Positions 1-8,243 are shown, numbered from the stretch's first letter. The stretch is 64,000 bases of DNA from Haloferax prahovense DSM 18310 (GCF_000336815.1 NZ_AOLG01000054.1:45394-109393); one strand, 5' to 3'. Program-made: numbers and translations. Notes: generated from the letters alone by a model not told the origin.

Positions 1-16
1 TGTGTATAAGAGACAG
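1..16. other. Tn5/Nextera mosaic-end adapter residue
   Basis: Bases 1-16 are identical to the last 16 bases of the 19-bp Tn5 mosaic end used in Nextera libraries. They sit exactly at the left edge of the window and interrupt a real Nudix reading frame. This is untrimmed sequencing adapter and marks a contig end, not biology. Confidence 0.93.
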
Positions 17-491
17 CGTTGAAGTCGAGGTTCTGGTCGGCGCTCGGCTCGCACCCGCGCGCGACGAAGTAGTGGTGGACCGAGTTGGCGATACCGTTGG
101 CCGGCTCGACGGTCACGAGCGGTTCGACCGCCTCGGCCTCGTGGCCGGTCTCTTCCGCGAGTTCGCGCCGGGCGGCCGCGGCGTAGTCGTCGTCGTCCGG
201 TTCCGTGCCGCCGGCGGGGAGTCCGCGGTTCGTCCGGCCGACGGCCTGTCGCCACTCGTCGATGACGACCACGTCGCCGTCGGGCGTAAACGGCAGGACG
301 ACGACCGCCGCCGGCTCGTCGACGTAGTGGAAGTCGGTCTCGGTCCCGTCGGGGAGCCGAACGTCGTCCATGCGGATGTCGAAGCCGGGGCACGAGTAGT
401 CGATGCGCGTGTCGGTGGTCTCCCACGCGAGGTCGTCGGCGGGGGCGGCGGGCTCGGACCCGCCGTCACCCGTCTCGGGGTCGTCGCTCAT
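17..491 (-). CDS. Nudix hydrolase, C-terminus cut by contig end
   Basis: The frame starts with ATG at 491 and runs to the contig edge for about 158 codons without a stop. A Nudix box lies around residues 92-115: a Gly-Gly turn, then RELAEETG. The Glu usually found eight residues before RE is Asp here. The preceding segment (PFTPDGDVVVIDEWRQAVGR) resembles ADP-ribose pyrophosphatases, so the likely role is Mg-dependent hydrolysis of a nucleoside diphosphate derivative; the substrate is inferred. It starts 45 bases downstream of the gene at 537-1268 on the same strand and may be co-transcribed. The last residues are missing. Confidence 0.85.
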
Positions 492-536
492 GACATCACG
501 TGACGGCGGTGATTCCAAAAGCGTCGCGATACCCTG

Positions 537-1268
537 CTACCCCGCGTCGTCGAACGAGACGGTCGCGAGGTCGGCTTCGAGGTCGTCGACGTAGTCGTTG
601 TACGCCTCCACGAACGCGGCGAAGTCGCCGGCGAGTTCGCGCACGTCGGGCGCGGCGGGGGGTTCGTACTGCGACAGCAGGTAGATGCCGCCCTCGCCGC
701 CGACGCGGAGATACGACGCCCGCGGACCGTCCCACTTCAGCTCCCAGCGCGTGCCGCCGACCCGCTGGGTGAAGGTGCCGTACTCGCCGTCGAAGCGGTT
801 GAGTTCGCCCGCCATGGTGTCGGCCACCTCGCGGATGGTCGAGACGAGTTGGTCCCGCTGGGCGACGATTTCCTCGGTCGTCGTCACCGCGGGGAACGCC
901 GTCGGCACGTCGTCGAGGACGCCGTCGAGCGACTCGACGTGCTCGTTGTACGCCTCCACGAACGCCGGGTAGTCCTGCATCGCCGTTCCGAGCGCCGTCG
1001 GCTCCGGGGGCTGTTTGGTCGAGACGACGTACGTCTCGCCGCCCGACTTTCCCTTGAACCGGAGGTACTGCAGCGCGCCCGCCTCGTACTTGAGCGTCCA
1101 CGTCCCGCGGCGCGTCTTGAACGTCTCCTGTCCGTAGTCGCCACCCTGGAGGATGGCGAGTTCGCGCGCGATGGGACCCGCGTGGGCTTCGACCGCGGCG
1201 ACGACCTCGTCGCGGTTGGCCGCGACGTCGTCGGCGCTCGTGATATCGAACGAGAGGGCGTCAGTCAT
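537..1268 (-). CDS. Tandemly duplicated conserved haloarchaeal protein, function unknown
   Basis: 243 aa, no signal peptide or membrane segment. The protein is two copies of one unit of about 115 residues. Copy one has a G-D-Y-G start, a beta-rich TWTLKYEAGALQYLRF stretch, a Pro-Pro turn and FVEAYNEHVESLDGVLDDV. Copy two has the matching G-E-Y-G, RWELKWDGPRASYLRV, Pro-Pro and FVEAYNDYVDDLEADLATV. Each copy follows a short helix resembling DVAANRDEVVAAV. The start at 1268 is chosen because the duplication begins there; a start at 1349 would add 27 residues of non-acidic sequence. I do not recognise a family. It is probably the first gene of a unit with the downstream Nudix gene. Confidence 0.8.
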   Translation of the reverse strand: MTDALSFDITSADDVAANRDEVVAAVEAHAGPIARELAILQGGDYGQETFKTRRGTWTLKYEAGALQYLRFKGKSGGETYVVSTKQPPEPTALGTAMQDYPAFVEAYNEHVESLDGVLDDVPTAFPAVTTTEEIVAQRDQLVSTIREVADTMAGELNRFDGEYGTFTQRVGGTRWELKWDGPRASYLRVGGEGGIYLLSQYEPPAAPDVRELAGDFAAFVEAYNDYVDDLEADLATVSFDDAG

Positions 1269-1345
1269 TGTCGGAGGGTGGGCGCTGGAGGGGATAAGTG
1301 CACCCGTGCTGGGGCGCCACCACGACCGACGGTACTTTGACCCAA

Positions 1346-2692
1346 TCACGCCTCAGTCAAGCGAACTCGGACCGGATTTCTGGGCTGTGTCGTCAGCGAC
1401 GGGACGACGTCGAGTGACCCCTCGGACACCAGTTCGATGTCGAACCGCCGGAGTAGCGACGCGAGGACGAGCTTCGCTTCGAGGGTCGCAAAGCGGTCAC
1501 CCAGACACCGCCGTGGTCCCGCCGCGAAGGGGAAATACGCCCCCAGAGAGAGCGACTGTTCGAACGCCGGCGTCCACCTCCCCGGACGGAACTCCGTCGG
1601 TCGGAGGAAAAAGCGGTCGTCGCGGTGGACGACCCACTGATTGAGCGCGAGAATCGACCCGGACGGTATCCGGTAGCCGCCGAGTACGTCGTCCGTCGCT
1701 GGCTCGCGGAAGATGCCATAGACTGGCGGATACAACCGGAGCGACTCCTTGAGAACCCGGTCTAACACGTCGCAGTCCGCGACTGCTTCGGCGAAGTTCG
1801 GTTCCTCGAGACGGCGGACCGCGGTCGCGGCCCGCGAGGCGATATCCGGGTGACTACCGAGGAGAAACCCCGTGAACGTCAGCGCGAGAGCCGTGGTTTC
1901 GTGTCCCGCCACCAGTAGCGTCACGATTTCGTCTCGCAGCTCCGTCCGACTCCATTCGGAATCACTCTCGAGGAGCCCGGTCACGACGGTTCGCCGGTCG
2001 ACGCTCCCGTCCCGATGGGCGTCGAGAATCTCGTCGACGGCCGCTTCGAGCCTCGTCAGCGCCCGCCGATATCCGAGGTTCTCCGGCGTCGGGATCCATT
2101 CGGGCAGATAGACGTACGTCCGGCTGATTCGCTCGAAGTGGTCGAGAATCCGCTCGAACGCCGATCCGAGTTCGGTCGCGTCGTCGGCGACATCGACGCC
2201 GAACAACGCGTCGGCGATGATTCGAAGCGTCAGTCGTTTCATCGACGACTCGAGGTCGATCACGTCGCCCGTCGTGATTCCGTCGAGAAACGAGCGGGTG
2301 TGCGACCGGATGGTCCGGGCGTACGCGGAGAGCCGGTCGGGGTGAAACGCGGGCTCGAGGTCGTGACGGTGCGCACGCCACGCGTCTCCCTCGGCGAGGA
2401 CGAGGCCGTTTCCGAGGAGCGAGCGGGTCACGAGTTTCTGGAACCCCCCTTTCCGGTAGTGCTGGTTGCGCTCGATGAGGACCCGTTCGATATCGTCGGG
2501 GTTCGAGAGCGCGATGACCGACTGCCCGGCGATTCGAACCCGAACCACGTCGCCGTAGGCCTCCGAGAGGTCGGTGAACCAGTCGAGCGGGTTCGTTCGG
2601 AGGAGCCGGTGAGTGTGACCGAGAACCGGCACGCTCGGCGGGCTTGGCGGAAGCGGCGCATCGGCGGCCGACGGGGGACTGTTCGGCGGCAT
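1346..2692 (-). CDS. Cytochrome P450
   Basis: 448 aa, the usual soluble P450 length. The I-helix oxygen-binding motif AGHETT is near residue 261, the K-helix ExxR (ESLR) near 315, and the heme loop FAAGPRRCLG places the thiolate Cys near 396. It is a heme monooxygenase needing electrons from a ferredoxin or reductase not encoded nearby. The start overlaps the stop of the upstream regulator (TGATG), so the two are probably translationally coupled. The UbiA prenyltransferase further upstream suggests, by context only, a prenylated or isoprenoid substrate. No membrane anchor is apparent. Confidence 0.95.
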   Translation of the reverse strand: MPPNSPPSAADAPLPPSPPSVPVLGHTHRLLRTNPLDWFTDLSEAYGDVVRVRIAGQSVIALSNPDDIERVLIERNQHYRKGGFQKLVTRSLLGNGLVLAEGDAWRAHRHDLEPAFHPDRLSAYARTIRSHTRSFLDGITTGDVIDLESSMKRLTLRIIADALFGVDVADDATELGSAFERILDHFERISRTYVYLPEWIPTPENLGYRRALTRLEAAVDEILDAHRDGSVDRRTVVTGLLESDSEWSRTELRDEIVTLLVAGHETTALALTFTGFLLGSHPDIASRAATAVRRLEEPNFAEAVADCDVLDRVLKESLRLYPPVYGIFREPATDDVLGGYRIPSGSILALNQWVVHRDDRFFLRPTEFRPGRWTPAFEQSLSLGAYFPFAAGPRRCLGDRFATLEAKLVLASLLRRFDIELVSEGSLDVVPSLTTQPRNPVRVRLTEA

Positions 2693-3483
2693 CACGGCTG
2701 GAGTTCCGTCGTGACGTGACGTGCCTCTTCGCGGTAGTGTTCGTAGGTGTCCCGAGCCCACTCGACCGCCCGCGGCTCATCATTCATCAGGACACCGCGG
2801 ACCCCGCCGTGCTCGTGGACCGTGATGCCGGCCACGGGGGACTCCTCGCGTTCCTTGATCCAGAGCGCGTACGGAACCGGTCGGTCCGAGACGTGGAACT
2901 CGAAGTGGCCGGCCACCGCCGCGTCGTCGAACCGGTCGCGGTAGTACTCGAGGAGCGAATCGAGCGTTCCCCGCCGAAGGACGATCTCGACGTCGATATC
3001 GTGTTCGGTGACGAGGTCGGTAAGCGTGTCGGTGTAAAGCGAAAGCACGACCGGTGCGAACCCGACCAAACGACCGGGGGCGTCCAGTCGGGATAGACTC
3101 GGTTGCAGCGCCGACTCGGGCGCGTGCGCCGACGCGACCCGGACGTCGGCACCGCTGAGGAATTCGGGAGCGATACGAACGTCGTTCGGGAGGGCGTTCA
3201 ACACGTCGGTCGCACTAGCGATTCCGTCCATCGTCTCGACGTAGCGCTCGTGCTCGGCGAGAGCGATGCGACCGGCCGGGGTAAGGCAGTAATCACCGTC
3301 ACACCGCGTGACGCACCTGATCTCTTGGAGGGCGTGTACTGCACGGTCGACCGTGGAACGAGACGGGCCGACCGATTCGACGAGTTCGGGCTTCGTCTGA
3401 GGCTCGGTCGCCAGGGCGACGAGAATATCGTGTCGCTTCTGCATCGTTACCCGAACGTCCCGGCCCGAAATATCATCAGACAT
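2692..3483 (-). CDS. FilR1-type winged-helix transcriptional regulator
   Basis: 263 aa. Residues 14-75 form a winged helix-turn-helix (KPELVESVGPSRSTVDRAVH followed by a wing). The rest resembles the FilR1/DUF1724 ligand-binding domain common in haloarchaeal regulators (LVGFAPVVLSLYTDTLTDLV and a late GVRGVLMNDEPRAVEWA). The stop overlaps the P450 start by one base, so it probably controls this P450/UbiA locus. A TATA-like box at 3505-3514 fits a start at 3483; ATG at 3444 is an alternative. A perfect inverted repeat at 3527-3548 lies just upstream of that box. The effector is unknown. Confidence 0.85.
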   Translation of the reverse strand: MSDDISGRDVRVTMQKRHDILVALATEPQTKPELVESVGPSRSTVDRAVHALQEIRCVTRCDGDYCLTPAGRIALAEHERYVETMDGIASATDVLNALPNDVRIAPEFLSGADVRVASAHAPESALQPSLSRLDAPGRLVGFAPVVLSLYTDTLTDLVTEHDIDVEIVLRRGTLDSLLEYYRDRFDDAAVAGHFEFHVSDRPVPYALWIKEREESPVAGITVHEHGGVRGVLMNDEPRAVEWARDTYEHYREEARHVTTELQP

Positions 3484-3504
3484 ATCACAGAGAAATGATT
3501 ACAA

Positions 3505-3514
3505 ATTGATAAAG
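3505..3514 (-). promoter_or_regulatory. TATA-like box for the FilR1-type regulator
   Basis: Read on the minus strand this is CTTTATCAAT, 22-31 bases upstream of the start at 3483, the spacing expected of a leaderless haloarchaeal promoter. It gives the regulator and P450 a promoter separate from ubiA. Confidence 0.6.
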
Positions 3515-3526
3515 TTCGGCATTTGG

Positions 3527-3548
3527 TTTCGGACCGAGTTGTCCGAAA
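3527..3548. promoter_or_regulatory. 8-bp perfect inverted repeat, candidate operator
   Basis: TTTCGGAC and GTCCGAAA are separated by CGAGTT. The repeat lies between the ubiA stop (3554) and the regulator's TATA-like box, where a BRE-region operator would sit. It could equally be a terminator stem for ubiA, although no T-run follows on either side. Confidence 0.55.
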
Positions 3549-3553
3549 TTATA

Positions 3554-4468
3554 TCACAGGAACAGACTGGCGGCGAGAGAGCCGTTGAGAAACGTCGCGA
3601 CCCATCCGATGTGAAACCACCGTGACACCGCGTCGGACTGCGCTCGCTCCGACCGACCTACCACTCGTGCCGCGAGCACCGCGTAGCCGACACCGACCGC
3701 AAGGGCTGCAGCCCCACCGAGGACGGCCCCGCAAGCGCACAGTACGATGCCGGCGAGAATCGTCGCCACGGACGCAACCCGAACGCTCCGCGTAACGCCG
3801 AGGCGTTGGGTGAACGTCGTGACGCCGAACTCCCGGTCGTAGTAGGTGTCGCCGGCCTGATGCAATACGTGATACCCGAAGCCGTAGAGAAACACGGCAA
3901 AGAGCGTGGCCCAGACCGAAGGAGTGAGCGCGGAACCCGAGAGAACGACGACGGGCAAGATGATTCCGATCACGTCGACGCCGGTCGTCGTCACGTGGTT
4001 GACGACGCCGCGCTCTTTGAGCCGCGGCGGGTAGGAGTACACGTAGCCTAGGACCGTGACGGCGGCACCGCATGCGAGAAACAGGAGCGTCCCGGTGACG
4101 TGTGTCAGCCAGCCCCAAAGGGCGAGCGCGACGACGATTTCCGTCACGAGGAGCGTCCGAGTGACTTCACATCCGAGCTGCGAGACGGCGTTCGAGATGA
4201 CGGACTTCGACGGATTCTCCGCGTCGAGTTCGCGGTCGTGGAGCGCGTCGGCGACCGACGCCTGCATCTTCGATAGCATGACCGCCGCGAAGAGGACAAC
4301 GAGGGCTGTCGTTCCGGAGTCGACGGGCCACCGAGACGCGAGACCGACGCCGATAGCGACGTAGGTAACGTTATACCCGACTGTCTCGGGAACGCGGTTG
4401 ACTCGCAGGAAACATCGAACTGTGTGTGTCGCAGAGGCGCCCGCGGACGTCTCCACTGTGTTTGACAT
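3554..4468 (-). CDS. UbiA-family prenyltransferase
   Basis: 304 aa with about eight or nine hydrophobic segments. The second aspartate-rich motif is clear (DTYYDREFGVTTF, around residues 210-222). The first is divergent: DALHDRELDAENPSKS replaces the usual NDxxDxxxD, lacking the leading Asn. The enzyme should transfer a polyprenyl group from a diphosphate donor to an acceptor inside the membrane. Candidates in haloarchaea include lipid, quinone and carotenoid steps; the sequence does not decide. It lies upstream of the regulator-P450 pair on the same strand and is divergent, over about 200 bases, from a second FilR1-type regulator. Confidence 0.85.
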   Translation of the reverse strand: MSNTVETSAGASATHTVRCFLRVNRVPETVGYNVTYVAIGVGLASRWPVDSGTTALVVLFAAVMLSKMQASVADALHDRELDAENPSKSVISNAVSQLGCEVTRTLLVTEIVVALALWGWLTHVTGTLLFLACGAAVTVLGYVYSYPPRLKERGVVNHVTTTGVDVIGIILPVVVLSGSALTPSVWATLFAVFLYGFGYHVLHQAGDTYYDREFGVTTFTQRLGVTRSVRVASVATILAGIVLCACGAVLGGAAALAVGVGYAVLAARVVGRSERAQSDAVSRWFHIGWVATFLNGSLAASLFL

Positions 4469-4669
4469 GAGTTAGTCACGTACGACTCGTGAAACGACGT
4501 AAATTATCTCACCGAACGGGAGAATCACCGCTGCCCGAACGCGTTCGTCTGCGAAAAACTGTGGGAGGCGAGAGTAATCACGTGACTGCGCGACGTACCC
4601 TGGTTTCTGGCCTCGTCACCGAGACGGGAGTTCGTTCACGCGACGGTGTCGTTGTTATTAGATGACATA

Positions 4670-5518
4670 ATGGATGGCTGTAACAGAGACTCGAACATGC
4701 CTGAGCGTTGCTTGGAAGAGTGTATCGGGGAGCTCCAGTACCTCTTCGGGACGGAGAACCGACTGAACATCCTGTTTTCACTCGCCGAGCGGCCGCGTCC
4801 CGCAGACGAGTTACAGACGGCGTTGGATATCCCGCGAACGACCCTTCGACGGACGCTGAACGAACTTGAGGACCGCGGCTGGATCACGTCCGGAGCGAAG
4901 CAGGTGTTCTCTCTCACCTTCGGCGGTCGACTTCTCGCGACCGCCCTCGATTCGTCAGTCTCGCGCGTCAATCAACTGGTCGACCTCTCGAAGGTGCTCG
5001 ACCAGCTACCGCAGTCGGTTCACGAGGAGTTGTTCGGGGATGTACAGGCAGAGACGTTCCTCCGGCTGACAGACCAGTATTCCATGACCGTCGGAACCCC
5101 CGAGCAACCGTATGCCCCGGCGGAGCGCGTCCTCGAGGTGCTCACCGAGGCCGACCGGCTCTACGGATTCATGCCCGTGTACAACCCGCTGTACGGCGAC
5201 CTCATCCAGCGGTTCATCGAGCGTGACTCCGAAATCGAGTTGCTCGTCACGCCGAGCGTCGCCAACCGTGTCTCAGAGGGTGTTCGGAGGGGTCGAGACA
5301 CGATGTTCGGCGAAAAGAGTCGCTTTTTCGTGGCATCGGAACTGCCCTCGTACGAACTGTTTTTGACCCCGAACAAGGCCCTCGTGACGGCGTACAACAA
5401 CCAGAATCTCGCCTGCGGTCTCCTCGAAACGTCGCGCGACTGTTGTTTGTTCGACCGGTGGGCGACAATCGCCTATAAGTCGAACTTCGAAGACCGGAGG
5501 GTAGAGAGCATCGCCTGA
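4670..5518 (+). CDS. Second FilR1-type transcriptional regulator
   Basis: About 282 aa from ATG 4670; GTG 4646 and ATG 4697 are also in frame and the start is unsettled. An N-terminal winged helix (RPADELQTALDIPRTTLRRT) precedes a FilR1/DUF1724-like domain (LYGFMPVYNPLYGDLIQRF, later ALVTAYNNQNLACGLLET). It is divergent from ubiA and convergent with the cysteine-rich halocin-like precursor, ending 33 bases from that gene's stop. With the regulator at 2692-3483, two related regulators flank ubiA. The paralogues are only broadly similar, so this is probably not a recent duplication. Confidence 0.82.
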   Translation: MDGCNRDSNMPERCLEECIGELQYLFGTENRLNILFSLAERPRPADELQTALDIPRTTLRRTLNELEDRGWITSGAKQVFSLTFGGRLLATALDSSVSRVNQLVDLSKVLDQLPQSVHEELFGDVQAETFLRLTDQYSMTVGTPEQPYAPAERVLEVLTEADRLYGFMPVYNPLYGDLIQRFIERDSEIELLVTPSVANRVSEGVRRGRDTMFGEKSRFFVASELPSYELFLTPNKALVTAYNNQNLACGLLETSRDCCLFDRWATIAYKSNFEDRRVESIA

Positions 5519-5551
5519 GCAGTTTTGTCAAAAACTGGACCGAACGGAGAG

Positions 5552-6511
5552 TTAGACCAGGGAACAGTCGGCGGAGCCACAGCCGTAGTCGATACAGCAC
5601 GCGGCGGCGGCCTGGCCGGGCGAGACGACGCCACCGACGACGCAGTAGTAGTGCGCCGTCGTACACTCGATGTCTCCGATACAGTCGCCGACACAACACC
5701 CGACCTTACAGGCGCACCCCGCACAGGCGAGACAGGACAGGAGCGCAACCCACGTCGCGGGCGCGGTCGGACAGGCGGCACAGCCGGCCGCGCATCCGAG
5801 GACGGCGCTCCCGCCGCCCGAACACCGAAGGGCGCACTCGATCGCGCTCGAAACCGACTGCGTCGTGAACTGCGGAGAGAGTTCTCTCCCATCGACGGCG
5901 AACGTCTCGCTCGTCGGCACCGCGCCGTCCGTAGAGACGCTGTCGGTCGAGACCTTCGACGTCGACTCACCGTAGAACCGAACGACGTGTCGGTCCGCAC
6001 CGATGACTTCGATACCCTGTGAACCTTCGTTTTTCACGGAGAGGTCGTCGACCGTGACGTTCTTGAACTGACCGACGACCGACTTCGCGGAGCCGTCGAT
6101 AACGACATCGAGAGAGCCGTCGTCCGACCAGAGCACCGCCCCGTGGATGTCGCCCGGGAGACCGTCGAGGGGGAGGCCGACCCGGACGACCGTGCCGCGA
6201 GAGTCGTTGTAAACGGTCCGCTTCGCGTCCGCGTCGCTTCGTACGATTTCGAGGTCCCGGTCCGAAAGCGTCGACTGCAGGTCGGTCGCGTCCTCAAAAG
6301 CCGCAACCGCCTGTTCGACCGCCTTCCGTTTAGCACCACCCTTGAGTTCGTCGTGACTGAACGGGAGCTTCCCACCGCTTTTAGTCGCGGCGACGAGGTC
6401 CGTCCCCGTGAGACCGAGCGTGAGACTACCGGTTGTCGCGCCGAGCGTCTGCAGCAGGCGACGACGGTTCAATCCGTTCGATTCGTCCGCATTGTCGTTG
6501 TTGTCCGACAT
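5552..6511 (-). CDS. Halocin C8-like cysteine-rich precursor (putative antimicrobial)
   Basis: 319 aa in three parts. Residues 1-42 are a Tat signal (NRRRLLQTLG, then a hydrophobic stretch ending LVAA). Residues 43-220 are a cysteine-free region. Residues 221-319 hold 18 cysteines (first 226, last 316) amid Gly/Ala. This matches the layout of halocin C8, where a Tat-exported proprotein of about 283 aa releases a compact disulfide-rich C-terminal peptide and the N-terminal part acts as immunity protein. The count here exceeds the ten cysteines of halocin C8 as I recall it, so it is a relative at most. The cleavage site is not visible; near residue 220 is a guess. The start is the ATG just before the Tat motif. 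It is divergent from the membrane/zinc-ribbon gene at 6674. Confidence 0.72.
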   Translation of the reverse strand: MSDNNDNADESNGLNRRRLLQTLGATTGSLTLGLTGTDLVAATKSGGKLPFSHDELKGGAKRKAVEQAVAAFEDATDLQSTLSDRDLEIVRSDADAKRTVYNDSRGTVVRVGLPLDGLPGDIHGAVLWSDDGSLDVVIDGSAKSVVGQFKNVTVDDLSVKNEGSQGIEVIGADRHVVRFYGESTSKVSTDSVSTDGAVPTSETFAVDGRELSPQFTTQSVSSAIECALRCSGGGSAVLGCAAGCAACPTAPATWVALLSCLACAGCACKVGCCVGDCIGDIECTTAHYYCVVGGVVSPGQAAAACCIDYGCGSADCSLV

Positions 6512-6673
6512 TGCGACTCGACCTGCGTCGGGTTTTCGTGTCAATTTACCCACTGGGATATCGGACGGGGCGAACAGTCCCGCGGCGTGCCGCGTACCAC
6601 GGTGTGAGCTGACCCACGAGGTGGGATATCTCGGCAGGTAAAGTGATTGGCGTCCTCCCGGACGGGACCACAT

Positions 6674-7483
6674 ATGGTGAACCTGCAAGGCCTTCGGCGA
6701 CCCGAGTACACCGGTGAAAACCGCTGTTTCCCCTGTACGGTCGTGAACGCCGTCATCGCGGTGGTCGCGTCGGTCGTCGTTTCGCTGGTGAGTCCGATAG
6801 TCGGTGTTGCGATGTTCGCCGCCTCCGGCGCGGCGATTTACTACCGCGGCTATCTCGTTCCGGGGACGCCCCAACTCACGAAGCGGTTCCTCCCCGAACC
6901 GGTACTCGCCGCGTTCGGTAAACGACCGCCCGCACCGACCTCCACCGAGGGGGAAGCGCCGGACGAAGCGTTCGACCCGTTGGCGGAACTCGCGGCGAGC
7001 GGAATCGTGACCGACACCGAAGACGGAACCGACGTGCGACTCACCGCCGAATTCAGCGAGAAGCGAGCCGCGGCATCCGTCGGCGACGACCGGGAAGCCC
7101 TCGAATCGGTCTTTCGGCGGGTGTTCGACGACGTGTCGGTCTCCTTCGGAGACGAAAGGCCCGGGCTGGTGGGCCCCAAGAGAAACCACGTTACCCGCTG
7201 GCCGTCGGTAACTGCCGCGGTCGCGGACGCGAAATCGGCGGCCGCGCTCGAACGAACGGTCGACGGTTTCGCCTCGTTCGAGCCGGCTCGGAAGGCGAAA
7301 CTTCTCCAGAGCGTTCGAGTTCTCCTCGAACGCTGCGCAGTCTGCCGGACGCCCCTTCAGTTCGACCGCGTCGAACGCGAGACCTGCTGTCAGACGTACG
7401 ACGCGGTCGAGTTCTCGTGTCCGGAGTGCGAGGAGACGATGTTCGAGATGACCGCCGACGCGGTCGGACAGGCGGAGGTATAG
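6674..7483 (+). CDS. Membrane protein with C-terminal zinc-ribbon-like cysteines
   Basis: 269 aa. The N-terminus has RCFPCTVVN followed by one or two membrane segments (residues 28-65). A charged cytoplasmic region follows. Near the C-terminus are CAVC, a CC pair and CPEC, arranged like a degenerate zinc ribbon. It is divergent from the halocin-like precursor with 162 bases between and could be an accessory or immunity partner, by position only. I do not recognise a named family. ATG 6674 is preferred to an upstream in-frame GTG because the conserved-looking sequence begins there. It ends two bases before the stop of the convergent XRE gene. Confidence 0.7.
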   Translation: MVNLQGLRRPEYTGENRCFPCTVVNAVIAVVASVVVSLVSPIVGVAMFAASGAAIYYRGYLVPGTPQLTKRFLPEPVLAAFGKRPPAPTSTEGEAPDEAFDPLAELAASGIVTDTEDGTDVRLTAEFSEKRAAASVGDDREALESVFRRVFDDVSVSFGDERPGLVGPKRNHVTRWPSVTAAVADAKSAAALERTVDGFASFEPARKAKLLQSVRVLLERCAVCRTPLQFDRVERETCCQTYDAVEFSCPECEETMFEMTADAVGQAEV

Positions 7484-7485
7484 CG

Positions 7486-7707
7486 TTAGTTCGAACCTCC
7501 ATCGCTCGCCTCGTCGAGCCAAAAGAGGTCCTCGACGGCGACGTCGAACAGCCGGGCAAGTTTCAGCGCCAGTTCGAGGCTCGGGTTGTACTTTCCCGTC
7601 TCGATGGCGTTTATCGTCTGTCGGGAGACGTCCGTCGCGACGGCGAGTTCCGCCTGGGTGTACTCGTGTTTCGCCCGGTAGACGCGGAGTTCGTTCTGGA
7701 CGCTCAT
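7486..7707 (-). CDS. XRE-family helix-turn-helix regulator
   Basis: 73 aa, essentially one Cro/CI-type domain: LRVYRAKHEYTQAELAVATD, then VSRQTINAIETGKYNPSLEL and a closing helix LARLFDVAVEDLFWLDE. Small regulators of this type commonly pair with a DUF2178-like membrane protein. Here the ATG overlaps the stop of the upstream membrane gene by four bases (ATGA), so they are coupled. Longer frames to 7878 lie wholly inside the upstream gene and are rejected. Confidence 0.88.
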   Translation of the reverse strand: MSVQNELRVYRAKHEYTQAELAVATDVSRQTINAIETGKYNPSLELALKLARLFDVAVEDLFWLDEASDGGSN

Positions 7708-8129
7708 GGCCCGCGGTGGCTGTAGTACAGGCGACCGCCGGCGTACGCGAGGAACCCGACCGCGAGGTAGATACCGCCGAGCCCGCCGTACGACGACGCG
7801 AACGATTCGAGCGGACCGCCGACGACGAGCCGCGGGTAGAAGTACACCCCGGCAATCATGACGAGGATGACGATCCACAGGGCGTTGAGTCCCGCCTTCT
7901 CGGTCACGCGCTGGGCGCGCTCGTCTTCTAACGTGTCTGCCCGCGTCAGTCCACGATAGCGCCGGTAGCTGTAATACCCCGCGATACCGCCGGCGACGGC
8001 GAGGATACCGCCTTCAACCGGGAACGAATACCACGCGAGAACGACCCCAGCGACGACGAGGAGCGGGGCGAACACGCCCCCCACCGCGAGCCGGACGAAA
8101 TCGACCGCATCGTTGTTCTTCGTTGTCAT
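7704..8129 (-). CDS. DUF2178-like small membrane protein
   Basis: 141 aa with four hydrophobic segments: two close together near the N-terminus, a charged loop (residues 55-75 with DTLEDERAQRVTEKAG), then two more. The layout, charged loop and adjacent XRE gene match the DUF2178 membrane protein/regulator pairs of archaea. The regulator may be held at, or respond to, the membrane through this partner, but that is inference. Confidence 0.75.
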   Translation of the reverse strand: MTTKNNDAVDFVRLAVGGVFAPLLVVAGVVLAWYSFPVEGGILAVAGGIAGYYSYRRYRGLTRADTLEDERAQRVTEKAGLNALWIVILVMIAGVYFYPRLVVGGPLESFASSYGGLGGIYLAVGFLAYAGGRLYYSHRGP

Positions 8130-8211
8130 GTGAATGTTCCTTTACACTCTGTCAATATAACTTTACTCCCCATCGTCTCATCTATCCAGCCGAGGTCGAC
8201 ATCGTCGCCGG

Positions 8212-8221
8212 TTTTATCACC
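8212..8221 (+). promoter_or_regulatory. TATA-like box for the gene at 8244
   Basis: The TTTTATCACC stretch lies 23-32 bases before ATG 8244, the expected spacing for a leaderless haloarchaeal transcript, and supports choosing that start over upstream codons. Confidence 0.5.
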
Positions 8222-8243
8222 GATAATACACGTCTCGGATGTG

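Noticed and set aside
2521-2560. tRNA-like GATTCGAACCC segment
   Set aside because: Lies within the P450 coding sequence and has no cloverleaf partner sequences.
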